From: UBA11612 sp963662375
GTDB taxonomy: Bacteria; Pseudomonadota; Alphaproteobacteria; Rhodospirillales; Rhodospirillaceae
Direction: 5' to 3'
DNA length: 46,901 nucleotides
Assembly (NCBI GenBank): GCA_963662375.2
Contig: CAXXRP010000006.1
Coordinates: 1 to 46,901 of the forward strand
In this document: positions 7,800 to 16,175 of the stretch, in pieces
How positions within the stretch are numbered: the stretch's first letter is position 1
Layout: each line of letters opens with the position of its first letter
Translations under genes and position numbers: made by a program
The notes under the pieces: model-generated
The model's input: only the letters and a program-made list of their open reading frames with translations
Told to the model about the DNA's origin: nothing
The model's database searches: none

Positions 7800-9152
7800 A
7801 TGCTTATCAAGAACAAACCTATGAATCGTCGTCGTGTTCTTCGCGGCGTGCTCGGTGGGGGCGCGGTGGCAGTATCGCTTCCGTTTTTTGACTGTTTTCT
7901 GAACAGTAATGGAACCGCACTTGCGGCAACAAATGCTCCGTTGCCGACACGATTTGGCACGTGGTTCTGGGGTCTTGGGATGAACGGTCCTGTCTTTATA
8001 CCCAAGAAGGTCGGTGCTGATTTTGATCTGCCTGAAGAGATTGCGCCCTTGAAGGATGTTAAGCAGCACATCAATTTATTTACGAACTTTAGCATTCCAA
8101 CTGATGGGCGCCCCAATCTTGGCCATTATTCTGGTTGGGTGGCGCTGCGTTGCGGTTCTACACCGAGAGGGCAAAACGACCTTGCAAACGAGAGTTTGGA
8201 TCTGCCGATTTCCAGAGCCATTGGCGCTGGAAGTCGCTTCCGGTTGCTCAATCTTTCTGCGACCGGCAATCCAAGGGACAGTTATAGTTTTCAAAGCAGC
8301 GACGCAATTAATCCCACGGAAATATCTGCGGTGGATGCATACCGCAAAATTTTCGGTCCCGATTTTCAGGATCCCAATTCTCCGACCTTCACTCCGGACC
8401 CCCGTATGCTCGTTCGGAAAAGCGTACTTTCGGCTGTCTTAGAAGAACAGAAGGCGCTTAATAATGTGATGGGTGCAAGCGACAAAGCGCGGCTTGACCA
8501 ATACTTCACATCGATCCGAGAGCTTGAAGGACGGCTTGAGGTACAATTGCAGAAACCGCCGCCGGCACCGCTTTGTGTTGTGCCATCGGAGGTTCCGGGG
8601 GAGATTTCAGCAGGCCTCGATTATGAACTTGTCGAGGCGCGGCATCGGGCGATGACGGACCTTCTGGCGATGGCGCTAACCTGCAATCAAACCCGAGTAT
8701 TCAACATGCTTTATTCAGATAGTGGCTCTAACTTGACCAAAAAGGGTCACGATCAGACCCATCACAACATGACTCATGAAGAGCTGATTGACGAGCATCT
8801 TGGCTATCAGGTGAGAAGTTCATGGTTTTTACGTGAGGCGATGAAGTCGTTCGCTTATCTTATTCGAACATTGGCCGGGCAACCAGAAGGTGATGGCTCG
8901 TTGCTTGATCATTCGTTGATCTATGCGCATTCTGACACCGAGTTTGCCAAGACTCATAATATTGATGGTTCCCCGATGTTTACGGTCGGACGTGCGAATG
9001 GTCGACTCAAGACCGGTTTACATATCGACGGAAAAGGCGAAATAGCAACCCGGCTGGGTTATACCGTGCAACGAGTGATGGGACTGCCAATCGGCGAGTG
9101 GGGCACAGCCTCTCTACGTACATCACGAGAAATCGGTGAAATCCTCGGCTAA
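7800..9152 (+). CDS. DUF1552 (HXXSHH) domain protein, Tat-exported, module copy 1
   Basis: 450 residues; GGATAAGG lies just before the ATG, and an in-frame ATG at codon 8 (MNRRRVLRG) is the alternative start. The triple arginine at residues 10-12 followed by VLRGVLGGGAVAVSLPF is a Tat signal, so the protein is exported folded. The rest is DUF1552 (PF07586), first noted in planctomycetes: LPTRFGTWFWGLGMN near 48, LDQYFTSIRELEGRL near 232, and at 317-322 HDQTHH, the family's HxxSHH motif with Thr for Ser. The function of the family is unknown; histidine-rich motif and export suggest metal binding. In other genomes it commonly sits beside DUF1592 proteins; that partner is missing from this copy but present beside the paralogue at 16176-17519. 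Confidence 0.85.
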   Translation: MLIKNKPMNRRRVLRGVLGGGAVAVSLPFFDCFLNSNGTALAATNAPLPTRFGTWFWGLGMNGPVFIPKKVGADFDLPEEIAPLKDVKQHINLFTNFSIPTDGRPNLGHYSGWVALRCGSTPRGQNDLANESLDLPISRAIGAGSRFRLLNLSATGNPRDSYSFQSSDAINPTEISAVDAYRKIFGPDFQDPNSPTFTPDPRMLVRKSVLSAVLEEQKALNNVMGASDKARLDQYFTSIRELEGRLEVQLQKPPPAPLCVVPSEVPGEISAGLDYELVEARHRAMTDLLAMALTCNQTRVFNMLYSDSGSNLTKKGHDQTHHNMTHEELIDEHLGYQVRSSWFLREAMKSFAYLIRTLAGQPEGDGSLLDHSLIYAHSDTEFAKTHNIDGSPMFTVGRANGRLKTGLHIDGKGEIATRLGYTVQRVMGLPIGEWGTASLRTSREIGEILG

Positions 9153-9214
9153 AAGCTCCGAATAAAGGCATGCGCTGAACCACATGCGCACTTTTCTTAT
9201 TTGACCCATCGTTA

Positions 9215-10019
9215 GGCATTGTCAGAGGAAACGGGCTTGAGTCGGTTAAGAACGTCTCATAGCTCCTCGGATGAAAAATCCCTTCCGCTATTTCAAGGCT
9301 TCGCCCGAGATTATCCGCCTTGCAGTGATGATGTATATCGGATTTCCGCTCTCGTTGCGACAGGCCGAGGACCTGCGACATGAACGAGGGATCGATATTT
9401 GCTACGAGACCGTGCGGTTCTGGTGGAATCGGTTCGGCCCTACGTTCGCAGCTGAAATCAAGAAGAAGAGTTCCGCACAGATGCGGACCAGGACGCAATG
9501 GCGCTGGCATCTTGATGAAGTATTCGTTCGGATCAATGGCGAAACTCATTACCTCTGGCGGGCCATCAATTACGAAGGCGAGGTGCTTGAGGCATTCGTT
9601 AAAAAGAGACGAAATCGCACGGCGGCACTGAGGTTTTCGCGCAAAGCCATGAAGCGATATGGCCGTCCAGACATCGTGACGGACAGGTTGCGCTCATACG
9701 GCGCCGCTATGCGAGAGATGGGTAACGAAGTCCGTCAGGAGATTGGGCGATGGCTCAACAACCGGGCCGAAAACTCACATCAGCCGTTTAGACGACGAGA
9801 GCAGGCGATGGCGAGATTCAGGAGTTCAAAATCGCTTCAGAAATTCGCTTCGATCCACGCTTCAGTCCACAATCATTTCAACCAGGAACGCCATCTCATC
9901 AGCCGCCAAATCTTCAAGCTCAACCGTGTTGCCGCTCTGGTCGCATGGCGGCACCTTGCGGCCTAAGTGCCCGTACATCGTAGTCTCTGCACACCAGTTA
10001 GTTTTCCTCTGAAAATGCC
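9215..10019 (+). mobile_element. IS6-family insertion sequence, copy 1 (mosaic)
   Basis: About 805 bp. The left end GGCATTGTCAGAGGAAAC (9215) and the right end reading inward GGCATTTTCAGAGGAAAA (10019) are typical IS6 inverted repeats. It encloses one transposase gene. No 8-bp target duplication is seen (flanks CATCGTTA and CCTTATTG). Positions 9215-9909 match copy 3 (14081-14775) as an equal-length 695-bp block, whereas the last ~110 bp match copy 2 instead. Confidence 0.9.
9271..9966 (+). CDS. IS6-family transposase
   Basis: 231 residues, full length for the family (IS26 TnpA is 234). An N-terminal zinc-finger/HTH part (SPEIIRLAVMMYIGFPLSLRQ, RGIDICYETVRFW) precedes a DDE catalytic domain with D82 in HLDEVFVRI, D138 in IVTDRLRSYGAA and E167 in RAENSHQPFRRRE. 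The protein forms cointegrates by replicative transposition and can also join two IS copies conservatively. All catalytic residues are present, so it may be active. The last ~24 residues (QIFKLNRVAALVAWRHLAA) match copy 2 rather than copy 3. Confidence 0.95.
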   Translation: MKNPFRYFKASPEIIRLAVMMYIGFPLSLRQAEDLRHERGIDICYETVRFWWNRFGPTFAAEIKKKSSAQMRTRTQWRWHLDEVFVRINGETHYLWRAINYEGEVLEAFVKKRRNRTAALRFSRKAMKRYGRPDIVTDRLRSYGAAMREMGNEVRQEIGRWLNNRAENSHQPFRRREQAMARFRSSKSLQKFASIHASVHNHFNQERHLISRQIFKLNRVAALVAWRHLAA

Positions 10020-10116
10020 CCTTATTGTGTTAAGAGGGAAATAAAAGGCGCGGCCAGTTGTTTTCGGATTGAAATGGTTCTAGCATTTTGTGTTTTGACA
10101 ATACGGGGGTTTGCGC

Positions 10117-10407
10117 GTGTCACAGATCACATTTATCGCTCGCATGACCGTGCAGGAAGGGAGAGAAGAGAAATTTGTTAAATTGTGCCGCGAATTAAAG
10201 GCGTATGTGCGCGAGAACGAACCCGGTATGTTATATTACGAATTCTTCCGGCTGCGCGAGCCACGCCGGTATGCCGTGATAGAATCCTTCCGCGACGAAG
10301 AAAGCGAGTACAAGCATATGTCCTCTGCTAAGCTTGGTGAGGTTGCGCCAAAAATCAATGAATGTCTCGTTGGTGAGTGGGTCCGTGAGTACTTCGATCC
10401 GCTCTGA
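10117..10407 (+). CDS. Antibiotic biosynthesis monooxygenase (ABM) fold protein
   Basis: About 96 residues. I choose GTG at 10117, nine bases after GGGGGT, over the TTG at 10111. SQITFIARMTVQEGREEKFV, then NEPGMLYYEFFR and YAVIESFRDEESEYKHM, are the layout of the ABM ferredoxin-like fold (PF03992), which covers small quinol or anthrone monooxygenases, haem-degrading enzymes and many unknown members. No specific substrate can be read from it. It stands alone between two IS6 copies and is probably a passenger of recombination between them. A possible -35 TTGACA lies at about 10095. Confidence 0.75.
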   Translation: MSQITFIARMTVQEGREEKFVKLCRELKAYVRENEPGMLYYEFFRLREPRRYAVIESFRDEESEYKHMSSAKLGEVAPKINECLVGEWVREYFDPL

Positions 10408-10423
10408 TAACAGCACTTATTCT

Positions 10424-11233
10424 GGCATTATCAGAGGAAAACTGCTTGAGCCGACAAATCGCGTCTCATAGCGTCCTCCGATGAGAAATCCCTTCCGCTA
10501 TTTCAAGACTTCGCCCGAGATCCTTCGCCTTGCTGTGATGATGTATGTTCGATTTCCGCTCTCGTTAAGGCAGGTAGAAGATCTGCTTCATGAGCGAGGG
10601 ATCGATACCTGCCATGAGACAGTACGGGTTTGGTGGAATCGGTTTGGCCCGACGTTCGCGTCGGAAATCAAGAAGAAAACGTTCGGCACAGATGCGGGGT
10701 GGGCCGCAATGGCGTTGGCATCTGGACGAGGTTTTCGTGCGGATCAACGGCGAAACTCACTATTTATGGCGTGCTGTCGATCACGAGGGCGAAGTGCTTG
10801 AAACATACGTCACAAAGAGGCGCGATCGTACGGCAGCGCTGAGGTTTTTACGAAAAGCGATGAAACGATATGGCCGTCCAGAAATCGTTGTGACGTATCA
10901 GCTCCGCTCATATCGTGCGGCGATGAGGGAAATTGGCAACGAAGCCTGTCATGAGACTGGGAGGTGGCTCAACAATCGGGCCGAAAACTCGCATCAACCG
11001 TTCCGGCGACGAGAGCGAGCGATGGCGAGATTCAGAAGTTCAAGCTCGCTTCAGAAATTCGCTTCAATCCACGCTTCAGTCCATAACCATTTCAATCAGG
11101 AACGCTATCTCATCAGCCGCCAAATCTTCAAGCTCAACCGTGTTGCCGCTCTGGTCGCATGGCGGCACCTTGCGGCCTAAGTGTCCGTACATCGTAGTCT
11201 CTGCACACCAGTTAGTTTTGCTCTCACAATACC
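10424..11233 (+). mobile_element. IS6-family insertion sequence, copy 2 (defective)
   Basis: About 810 bp. The left end GGCATTATCAGAGGAAAA (10424) is good; the right end has decayed to GGTATTGTGAGAGCAAAAC read inward from 11233. It encloses a frameshifted transposase gene. No target duplication (flanks CTTATTCT and AGTGATAG). It is more diverged from copies 1 and 3 than they are from each other, except at the right end, where it matches copy 1. Confidence 0.85.
10481..11180 (+). pseudogene. IS6-family transposase, frameshifted and lacking one catalytic Asp
   Basis: The first part (MRNPFRYFKTSPEILRLAVM to FASEIKKK) is in one frame; near 10680 reading must shift to the frame that carries QWRWHLDEVFVRI through the C-terminus. 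In the second frame the usual IVTDRLRSY is EIVVTYQLRSY: one codon is inserted and the second DDE aspartate is gone. Both lesions make it inactive. The C-terminal ~24 residues are the same as in copy 1. Confidence 0.88.
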
Positions 11234-11378
11234 AGTGATAGTTGTGCGAAAAACCCAAGCATGATATTATATTAACCTGTAATGTTGTCGCTTGAGGGTG
11301 CGAAATATGCTGTTTTGCGTTTTGCGTGCAGCCGTTCAGCGTCGCCCCCACTCTTTAAGTTGAGTACAGGGAAGTCAA

Positions 11379-12509
11379 ATGAGATTTGTGCAGTGGCTTG
11401 GATATGGATGCTTGGCGGTGCTCTGCGTTCCCGGCGGCGCCAGTGTTGTCGCGAGTTCACCGGTGAGCGAACCGCAGTTGTTCCCCGGTAAAACGATTGG
11501 GCTGGTGCTTACCAAAGAAATGCCGGGCCATTGGGAAAGTCCGGGTGCCCGCATCGAGTGCCCGGACGGTCTCCAGTTTATGGACCGTGAAAATTGGGCA
11601 GCGCTTCCCGAAGAGGAACGTAAAGCCCACCAGGCTAAGTTCGGCCACCGCTACAATCGAGGACCCAACGGTGAGAGCACGACTGCGGCGCCCTGGGCGA
11701 CGAAGGACCCACTGCCCCTGCGCGAGACCCAGAGTAAGATTTCCTACGGTTTTAACCTCGACGGTACCGAAGATGGGCGCGAGACGGAAACGACCTGCAA
11801 GCACGAGAAGTTCCGCAGTCCCGATGGCGCGACCGCCGTAGACAACCAACTCTACCGCGTCATGGGCTGCACAAAAGGATGGCGAGTGGGAGGCGCTGCG
11901 GCAGAATATCGCGTCATGGAATTTCCAACTTACAGTGCGAACCGCATTCTCATCGAAATCTCCGAAGTTGACGATGAAAAAAATGACAACGACGTCAGCG
12001 TAAAGATCTACAAAGGCCTCGATACTCTGCTGAAGGACTCGCGCGGCGAGTTCCTACCGAACTTTTCGCAGCGTGTTGACGTACGTTGGCCTATCATAGC
12101 CGAGACGCGCGGCCGCATCGAAAATGGCGTGCTAAACATTGACCCAGTTGACCACGCTTATTTTCCTATGCGCTGGAATGTGCGCTCCAGTTCGCGCGAA
12201 TGGTACGACATGCACATTGAGCTGAGGCTGACGGAAACCGGCGCCGAAGGCACGATCGGCGGCTATCAAGATCTCGAGAAGTACTGGGGGATGTATCGCC
12301 GTGGCCTATCAGTTTCTACCGACAATTCCGGCTGGAGTTTGCCGGCGCTCTACCATGCGACGGTTCGCCATGCCGACGGCCGCAAGGACCCAAAGACCGG
12401 CCAATGCACGGCGATTTCGTCGCTGCTCAATGTGAAAGCGGTGCATACATTCATCATTCAACCAGCAGAAGGAGAGCAGCCGGGCCTCTACGATTTAAGA
12501 GGCTACTAG
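11379..12509 (+). CDS. Exported 'KTIGLVL' protein of unknown family, module copy 1
   Basis: 376 residues, preceded by GGGAAG at a good distance. Residues 1-25 (RFVQWLGYGCLAVLCVPGGASVVA) are a Sec signal peptide. I recognise no domain. The paralogue at 19296-20450 shares KTIGLVLT, ECPxGxQ, HRxNRGPNGE, DPLPxRE, NLDGTxDGR, TCKHEKF, AVDNQxYRVxGC, NRILIEIxxVDDExND, GAEGxxxGYxD and DPxTGQCxAIS. Four cysteines are thus shared, which would suit two disulphides in the periplasm. It lies 85 bp upstream of the Y-x4-D repeat gene in the same direction; the same two families flank the DUF1592-DUF1552 pair in the other copy. Cell-envelope role inferred; function unknown. Confidence 0.8.
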   Translation: MRFVQWLGYGCLAVLCVPGGASVVASSPVSEPQLFPGKTIGLVLTKEMPGHWESPGARIECPDGLQFMDRENWAALPEEERKAHQAKFGHRYNRGPNGESTTAAPWATKDPLPLRETQSKISYGFNLDGTEDGRETETTCKHEKFRSPDGATAVDNQLYRVMGCTKGWRVGGAAAEYRVMEFPTYSANRILIEISEVDDEKNDNDVSVKIYKGLDTLLKDSRGEFLPNFSQRVDVRWPIIAETRGRIENGVLNIDPVDHAYFPMRWNVRSSSREWYDMHIELRLTETGAEGTIGGYQDLEKYWGMYRRGLSVSTDNSGWSLPALYHATVRHADGRKDPKTGQCTAISSLLNVKAVHTFIIQPAEGEQPGLYDLRGY

Positions 12510-12594
12510 GAGTTTTGTTGTATTTGTTGCGTAGGAAGAGGAAGCCGGAATGACGGCCTTTGGCGGATTGAGGAATTTATTGTAGGAACGGAAT

Positions 12595-13842
12595 ATGTGC
12601 CGGTTTTATGTTGCGTTCATCGCCGGGCTCCTAACCAGCGTGGTCGTTCCTGCAGTGGCTATGGTCGTCCGGGAACCGATGCCGCCGGAGGTGTCTGTTG
12701 GCTTTTCGGACTTCAGCGGGCTGATCTACACCACCGCGTTAGGCATGACGCTCTATGTCACCGGAATGGACGAGGCCAAGCCAGGTACCTTCGGCTGCAC
12801 GGAGATCGTCTATAAGAAAGGCGGGCGGGGCGCTGCAGCGTATTCATTGCCACGCGCGGAGCATCGCGAGTCATGCCTTGATCGCCGGCCGATCTTTGCC
12901 GCCGACGAGACCGCCAGACCCGTGGGTAAGTGGTCAATCGTTGACCGGCCGAACGGCCAACAGCAGTGGGCGTACGACGGTCATCCGCTCTATCTCTCCA
13001 AGCGTGATAGAGCGCCGGGCGACGTCAGTGGGACATTTGGCTATCCACAGCTGCGCACCTGGCTTGTCGTCCCTTTGCCCACGCGCTTCCCACGCGGCAT
13101 CAAGCTCATTCACAAGGTCGATGGGCTGATGCTGGGAGCCGAATCTGAGCGGCTCATCATGACCATCGGTCCGCGCGGCAAAGACAGCGCCGAATGGGAG
13201 CCCATGATCGCATCCGAGCTCGACCGACCGTTTGGCGATTGGGACCTTGTCACGCGGAAAGACGGCAGTCGGCATTGGTCCTACAAGAACATGCCGCTGT
13301 ATCAAACTAAGGACGACCGTGCGATTCAAACAAATGTAGCGTCGGGACGTTGGAAGCCGATTGTCTTCCACAAAGCGAAGGACCGGCCCAAATTTTTAAC
13401 CATGCAGATGATCCTGCCTGAAATCGGTTGGGTCTACGCTGATACGAAGGGCCGCACGCTCTATGCTTTCATCTGCTTCGATCGTACGCCCGATCAGCTA
13501 TCCTGCGATGAGATCGGAGATCCGGCGGCGCACCGCTCGGCGATCTGTGGCCCGGCCGCAGACTGTGCACGCGAATGGCGTCCTGTTCCTGCGGGCCCCG
13601 CCGACAAGCCCGCAGGATATTGGGCCATCGCCGATGTTCCTGAACCGCCGTTCGTCAATGCGACAGATGCTTATGGCGAAAACGTCCCGACCGTCAAAGC
13701 ATGGACCTATCACGGGCGCCCGGTCTACACGTTTTCCGGAGACAAGAAGCCCGGCGACTTCTACGGCCACACCATCGAAAGTGTGACAAGCGCGTTTGGT
13801 GCGCTGGCTGTGTTGGGCGACCAATTCCCGGCGCGACCCTAG
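12595..13842 (+). CDS. Secreted Y-x4-D repeat protein (PF03640/COG4315 type), module copy 1
   Basis: 415 residues; GGAACGG before the ATG is a fair ribosome binding site. Signal peptide at residues 1-22 (FYVAFIAGLLTSVVVPAVAM). Three units follow, each opening with a G-x-T-L-Y strand (GMTLYVTGMD, GRTLYAFICFD; the middle one is more degenerate) and closing with an [RHK]PLY...D motif (HPLYLSKRDRAPGD, MPLYQTKDDRAIQ, RPVYTFSGDKKPGD), the Y-x4-D signature of the secreted repeat of unknown function. Each unit also has a W[ST][IV]xxRxDGxxxW-like stretch. No enzyme activity is established for this repeat. The paralogue is 14892-16142. Confidence 0.85.
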   Translation: MCRFYVAFIAGLLTSVVVPAVAMVVREPMPPEVSVGFSDFSGLIYTTALGMTLYVTGMDEAKPGTFGCTEIVYKKGGRGAAAYSLPRAEHRESCLDRRPIFAADETARPVGKWSIVDRPNGQQQWAYDGHPLYLSKRDRAPGDVSGTFGYPQLRTWLVVPLPTRFPRGIKLIHKVDGLMLGAESERLIMTIGPRGKDSAEWEPMIASELDRPFGDWDLVTRKDGSRHWSYKNMPLYQTKDDRAIQTNVASGRWKPIVFHKAKDRPKFLTMQMILPEIGWVYADTKGRTLYAFICFDRTPDQLSCDEIGDPAAHRSAICGPAADCAREWRPVPAGPADKPAGYWAIADVPEPPFVNATDAYGENVPTVKAWTYHGRPVYTFSGDKKPGDFYGHTIESVTSAFGALAVLGDQFPARP

Positions 13843-14012
13843 CCCTGCGAGCGGCCCCGCACTCGGCCCCCGGCCATGCAAGCAAGCAACATTGTCATGG
13901 GGCGAACACGTCGCGGAGCTGGTAGAGGGACGGAAACCTGCTGACAACGTGGTAGATTTCAGCGCCGGGGCGCGTTTAGCTTAGCGGGCAAGAGAGAGTG
14001 CCCTGCCATAAT

Positions 14013-14050
14013 TGCTAATTCCGCCACACTTTCCTGAGAGAGAGTCATGT
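14013..14050 (+). promoter_or_regulatory. Orphan Sel1-type leader, copy B
   Basis: TGCTAATTCCGCCACACTTTCC followed by TGAGAGAGAGTCATGTG: the same leader core as at 20911 and 28199 with a few changes. No Sel1 gene follows; an IS6 element starts 30 bp downstream at 14081, so the gene may have been lost through IS-mediated rearrangement. Confidence 0.55.
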
Positions 14051-14080
14051 GAGCAATTGTCCTCATCGTAGGAGCCAATA

Positions 14081-14884
14081 GGCATTGTCAGAGGAAACGG
14101 GCTTGAGTCGGTTAAGAACGTCTCATAGCTCCTCGGATGAAAAATCCCTTCCGCTATTTCAAGGCTTCGCCCGAGATTATCCGCCTTGCAGTGATGATGT
14201 ATATCGGATTTCCGCTCTCGTTGCGACAGGCCGAGGACCTGCGACATGAACGAGGGATCGATATTTGCTACGAGACCGTGCGGTTCTGGTGGAATCGGTT
14301 CGGCCCTACGTTCGCAGCTGAAATCAAGAAGAAGAGTTCCGCACAGATGCGGACCAGGACGCAATGGCGCTGGCATCTTGATGAAGTATTCGTTCGGATC
14401 AATGGCGAAACTCATTACCTCTGGCGGGCCATCAATTACGAAGGCGAGGTGCTTGAGGCATTCGTTAAAAAGAGACGAAATCGCACGGCGGCACTGAGGT
14501 TTTCGCGCAAAGCCATGAAGCGATATGGCCGTCCAGACATCGTGACGGACAGGTTGCGCTCATACGGCGCCGCTATGCGAGAGATGGGTAACGAAGTCCG
14601 TCAGGAGATTGGGCGATGGCTCAACAACCGGGCCGAAAACTCACATCAGCCGTTTAGACGACGAGAGCAGGCGATGGCGAGATTCAGGAGTTCAAAATCG
14701 CTTCAGAAATTCGCTTCGATCCACGCTTCAGTCCACAATCATTTCAACCAGGAACGCCATCTCATCAGCCGCCAAGTTTTCAAATCCCATCGTGCAGCCG
14801 CGTTGGCTGAGTGGCGACAACTTACAGCCTAAGTGCCGCTACATCATAGTCTTTGCAAACCAGTGGTTTTCCTCTGACAATGCC
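14081..14884 (+). mobile_element. IS6-family insertion sequence, copy 3 (intact)
   Basis: 804 bp with left end GGCATTGTCAGAGGAAAC and right end reading inward GGCATTGTCAGAGGAAAA, the best-matched pair in the window. It carries an intact transposase gene. No target duplication (flanks AGCCAATA and CTTTTCTC). Its right end is 7 bp from the stop codon of the Y-x4-D gene of the complete module, and an isolated IS6 end at 20654-20671 closes the other side. Confidence 0.92.
14137..14832 (+). CDS. IS6-family transposase
   Basis: 231 residues, same as the copy at 9271 up to residue 213, after which it reads QVFKSHRAAALAEWRQLTA. The DDE residues D82, D138 and E167 are present. This version has matched inverted repeats on both sides and is the most likely active source element in the window. 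It acts in the cytoplasm on its own ends and makes cointegrates. Confidence 0.95.
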   Translation: MKNPFRYFKASPEIIRLAVMMYIGFPLSLRQAEDLRHERGIDICYETVRFWWNRFGPTFAAEIKKKSSAQMRTRTQWRWHLDEVFVRINGETHYLWRAINYEGEVLEAFVKKRRNRTAALRFSRKAMKRYGRPDIVTDRLRSYGAAMREMGNEVRQEIGRWLNNRAENSHQPFRRREQAMARFRSSKSLQKFASIHASVHNHFNQERHLISRQVFKSHRAAALAEWRQLTA

Positions 14885-14891
14885 CTTTTCT

Positions 14892-16142
14892 CTAGTAGTT
14901 CCCGTAATTGCCAGAATATGCCGGGATTGGCATGAAGCTCGAGATTGCATAAAGCCTGACGAGGTGACCGTTACTATCCTTGGGTGAGCGGTCCCTTGCG
15001 TACGTAAAAATTGGCCGTCCGCGGTAGGCCCACACTCTTACCGCAGTCGTCTCGTCAGTCACGATTTTCAGGGGATCGTTGGGATTGATTGTCCTGATCG
15101 ACCAGATATTGCCGTCAGCTTTCGCATTCTTCGGCGCAGTCAGGGGACGGAAAATCTCAGCGCAGCGCTCAGGTCCGCCGCAGATAGCCGTAAAGTAGAT
15201 TGAACTGTCCCCTGGATCGTCGCAGGACAAATCGTCAGGTGCCTCTTCATTACAACTAAAAGTATATAAAGAACTACCCTCGGCGTTTGCGTAAACGCGG
15301 TCCCCGGAGGGCAGCCTTTTGATTATGATTCCAGGTGGGGCTTCAGGCGCTGCCTTGAGTAGCGCTAATCTCCACCCCTCGATCCCTTCACCGGCGATCG
15401 ACCCACGCCCGACATCTTTTACGTTCGTATAAAGCGGCTTACCCTTGTAAACCCACTGCTTCGTTCCGTCCGCCCGACGAATCACGGTCCAATCTGCACC
15501 ACGCCCCACGCCCAACGCGGGAGCGAGCCACGGTTGCCATGTCGACATACATTCTGCATCGCAGCCTGATTTGCTAGGCGCCGTGCTGCTGTCAAAAGTG
15601 TAGAGCGTGCGACCATCGGGATTAGTGGCAAGCACAAGACCAGCCCGCGTCTGTTCCGTGCCGACGCTCGGTGGCGCGCCTTCCAGCCGTGCCTTCGCCG
15701 GCATGAATCCGCCACCATTTACGTCTCCGGGCGCCTTGTCCTTAATCGACCTATAGAGGGGACGGCCATCGTAAGCCCACTGCCTCGCCCCATCCGCGCG
15801 GGTGATCACCGTCCACTTTCCGGCCGCTTTGGCATCGGATGAGGCGAGGAACGGCGGCCATTTCTGGGCACAAGTCTTACGTTTGTCGAAATCCGGCAAA
15901 GGGTACTTAAAAGTCGTATCACCCATAAGCCCGACAGTCATGCGCGTGTCATTACATTCTGACACACCGCGCCTCACATCGCGCCCGCTGGTGTATAGGG
16001 TCATACCACTCGAATCCGTGAAAACCGGCCCAAAATCTGACAAAAATATACCTACATTCTCCGGCATCGGCGCACCGGCTGTGGCTTCGCTCAGCCCTGA
16101 TATCGCCAACAACAGGGCAGCCCACACAGCGATTTTTTTCAT
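14892..16142 (-). CDS. Secreted Y-x4-D repeat protein (PF03640/COG4315 type), module copy 2
   Basis: 416 residues with a signal peptide at 1-22 (KKIAVWAALLLAISGLSEATAG). Three repeat units: openings GMTLYTSGRD, GRTLYTFDSS, GSSLYTFSCN; closings RPLYRSIKDKAPGD, KPLYTNVKDVGRGS, RPIFTYARDRSPKD. Between them lie W[TS][VI]xxRADGxxQWxYxG segments and paired cysteines (SGCDAEC, LSCDD, ICGGPERC). It ends the four-gene minus-strand operon, 33 bp after the DUF1552 gene. Similar in length and repeat number to 12595-13842 but clearly diverged, so the two are not a recent duplication. A periplasmic or secreted partner of the DUF1592/DUF1552 pair is inferred from the operon. Confidence 0.87.
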   Translation of the reverse strand: MKKIAVWAALLLAISGLSEATAGAPMPENVGIFLSDFGPVFTDSSGMTLYTSGRDVRRGVSECNDTRMTVGLMGDTTFKYPLPDFDKRKTCAQKWPPFLASSDAKAAGKWTVITRADGARQWAYDGRPLYRSIKDKAPGDVNGGGFMPAKARLEGAPPSVGTEQTRAGLVLATNPDGRTLYTFDSSTAPSKSGCDAECMSTWQPWLAPALGVGRGADWTVIRRADGTKQWVYKGKPLYTNVKDVGRGSIAGEGIEGWRLALLKAAPEAPPGIIIKRLPSGDRVYANAEGSSLYTFSCNEEAPDDLSCDDPGDSSIYFTAICGGPERCAEIFRPLTAPKNAKADGNIWSIRTINPNDPLKIVTDETTAVRVWAYRGRPIFTYARDRSPKDSNGHLVRLYAISSFMPIPAYSGNYGNY

Positions 16143-16175
16143 TGCATGTTCCTCATTCGGATGCGGATTGGCGGA

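Noticed and set aside
9207..10027. Target-site duplications around the IS6 copies
   Set aside because: The 8-bp flanks of all three copies differ, so none is reported.
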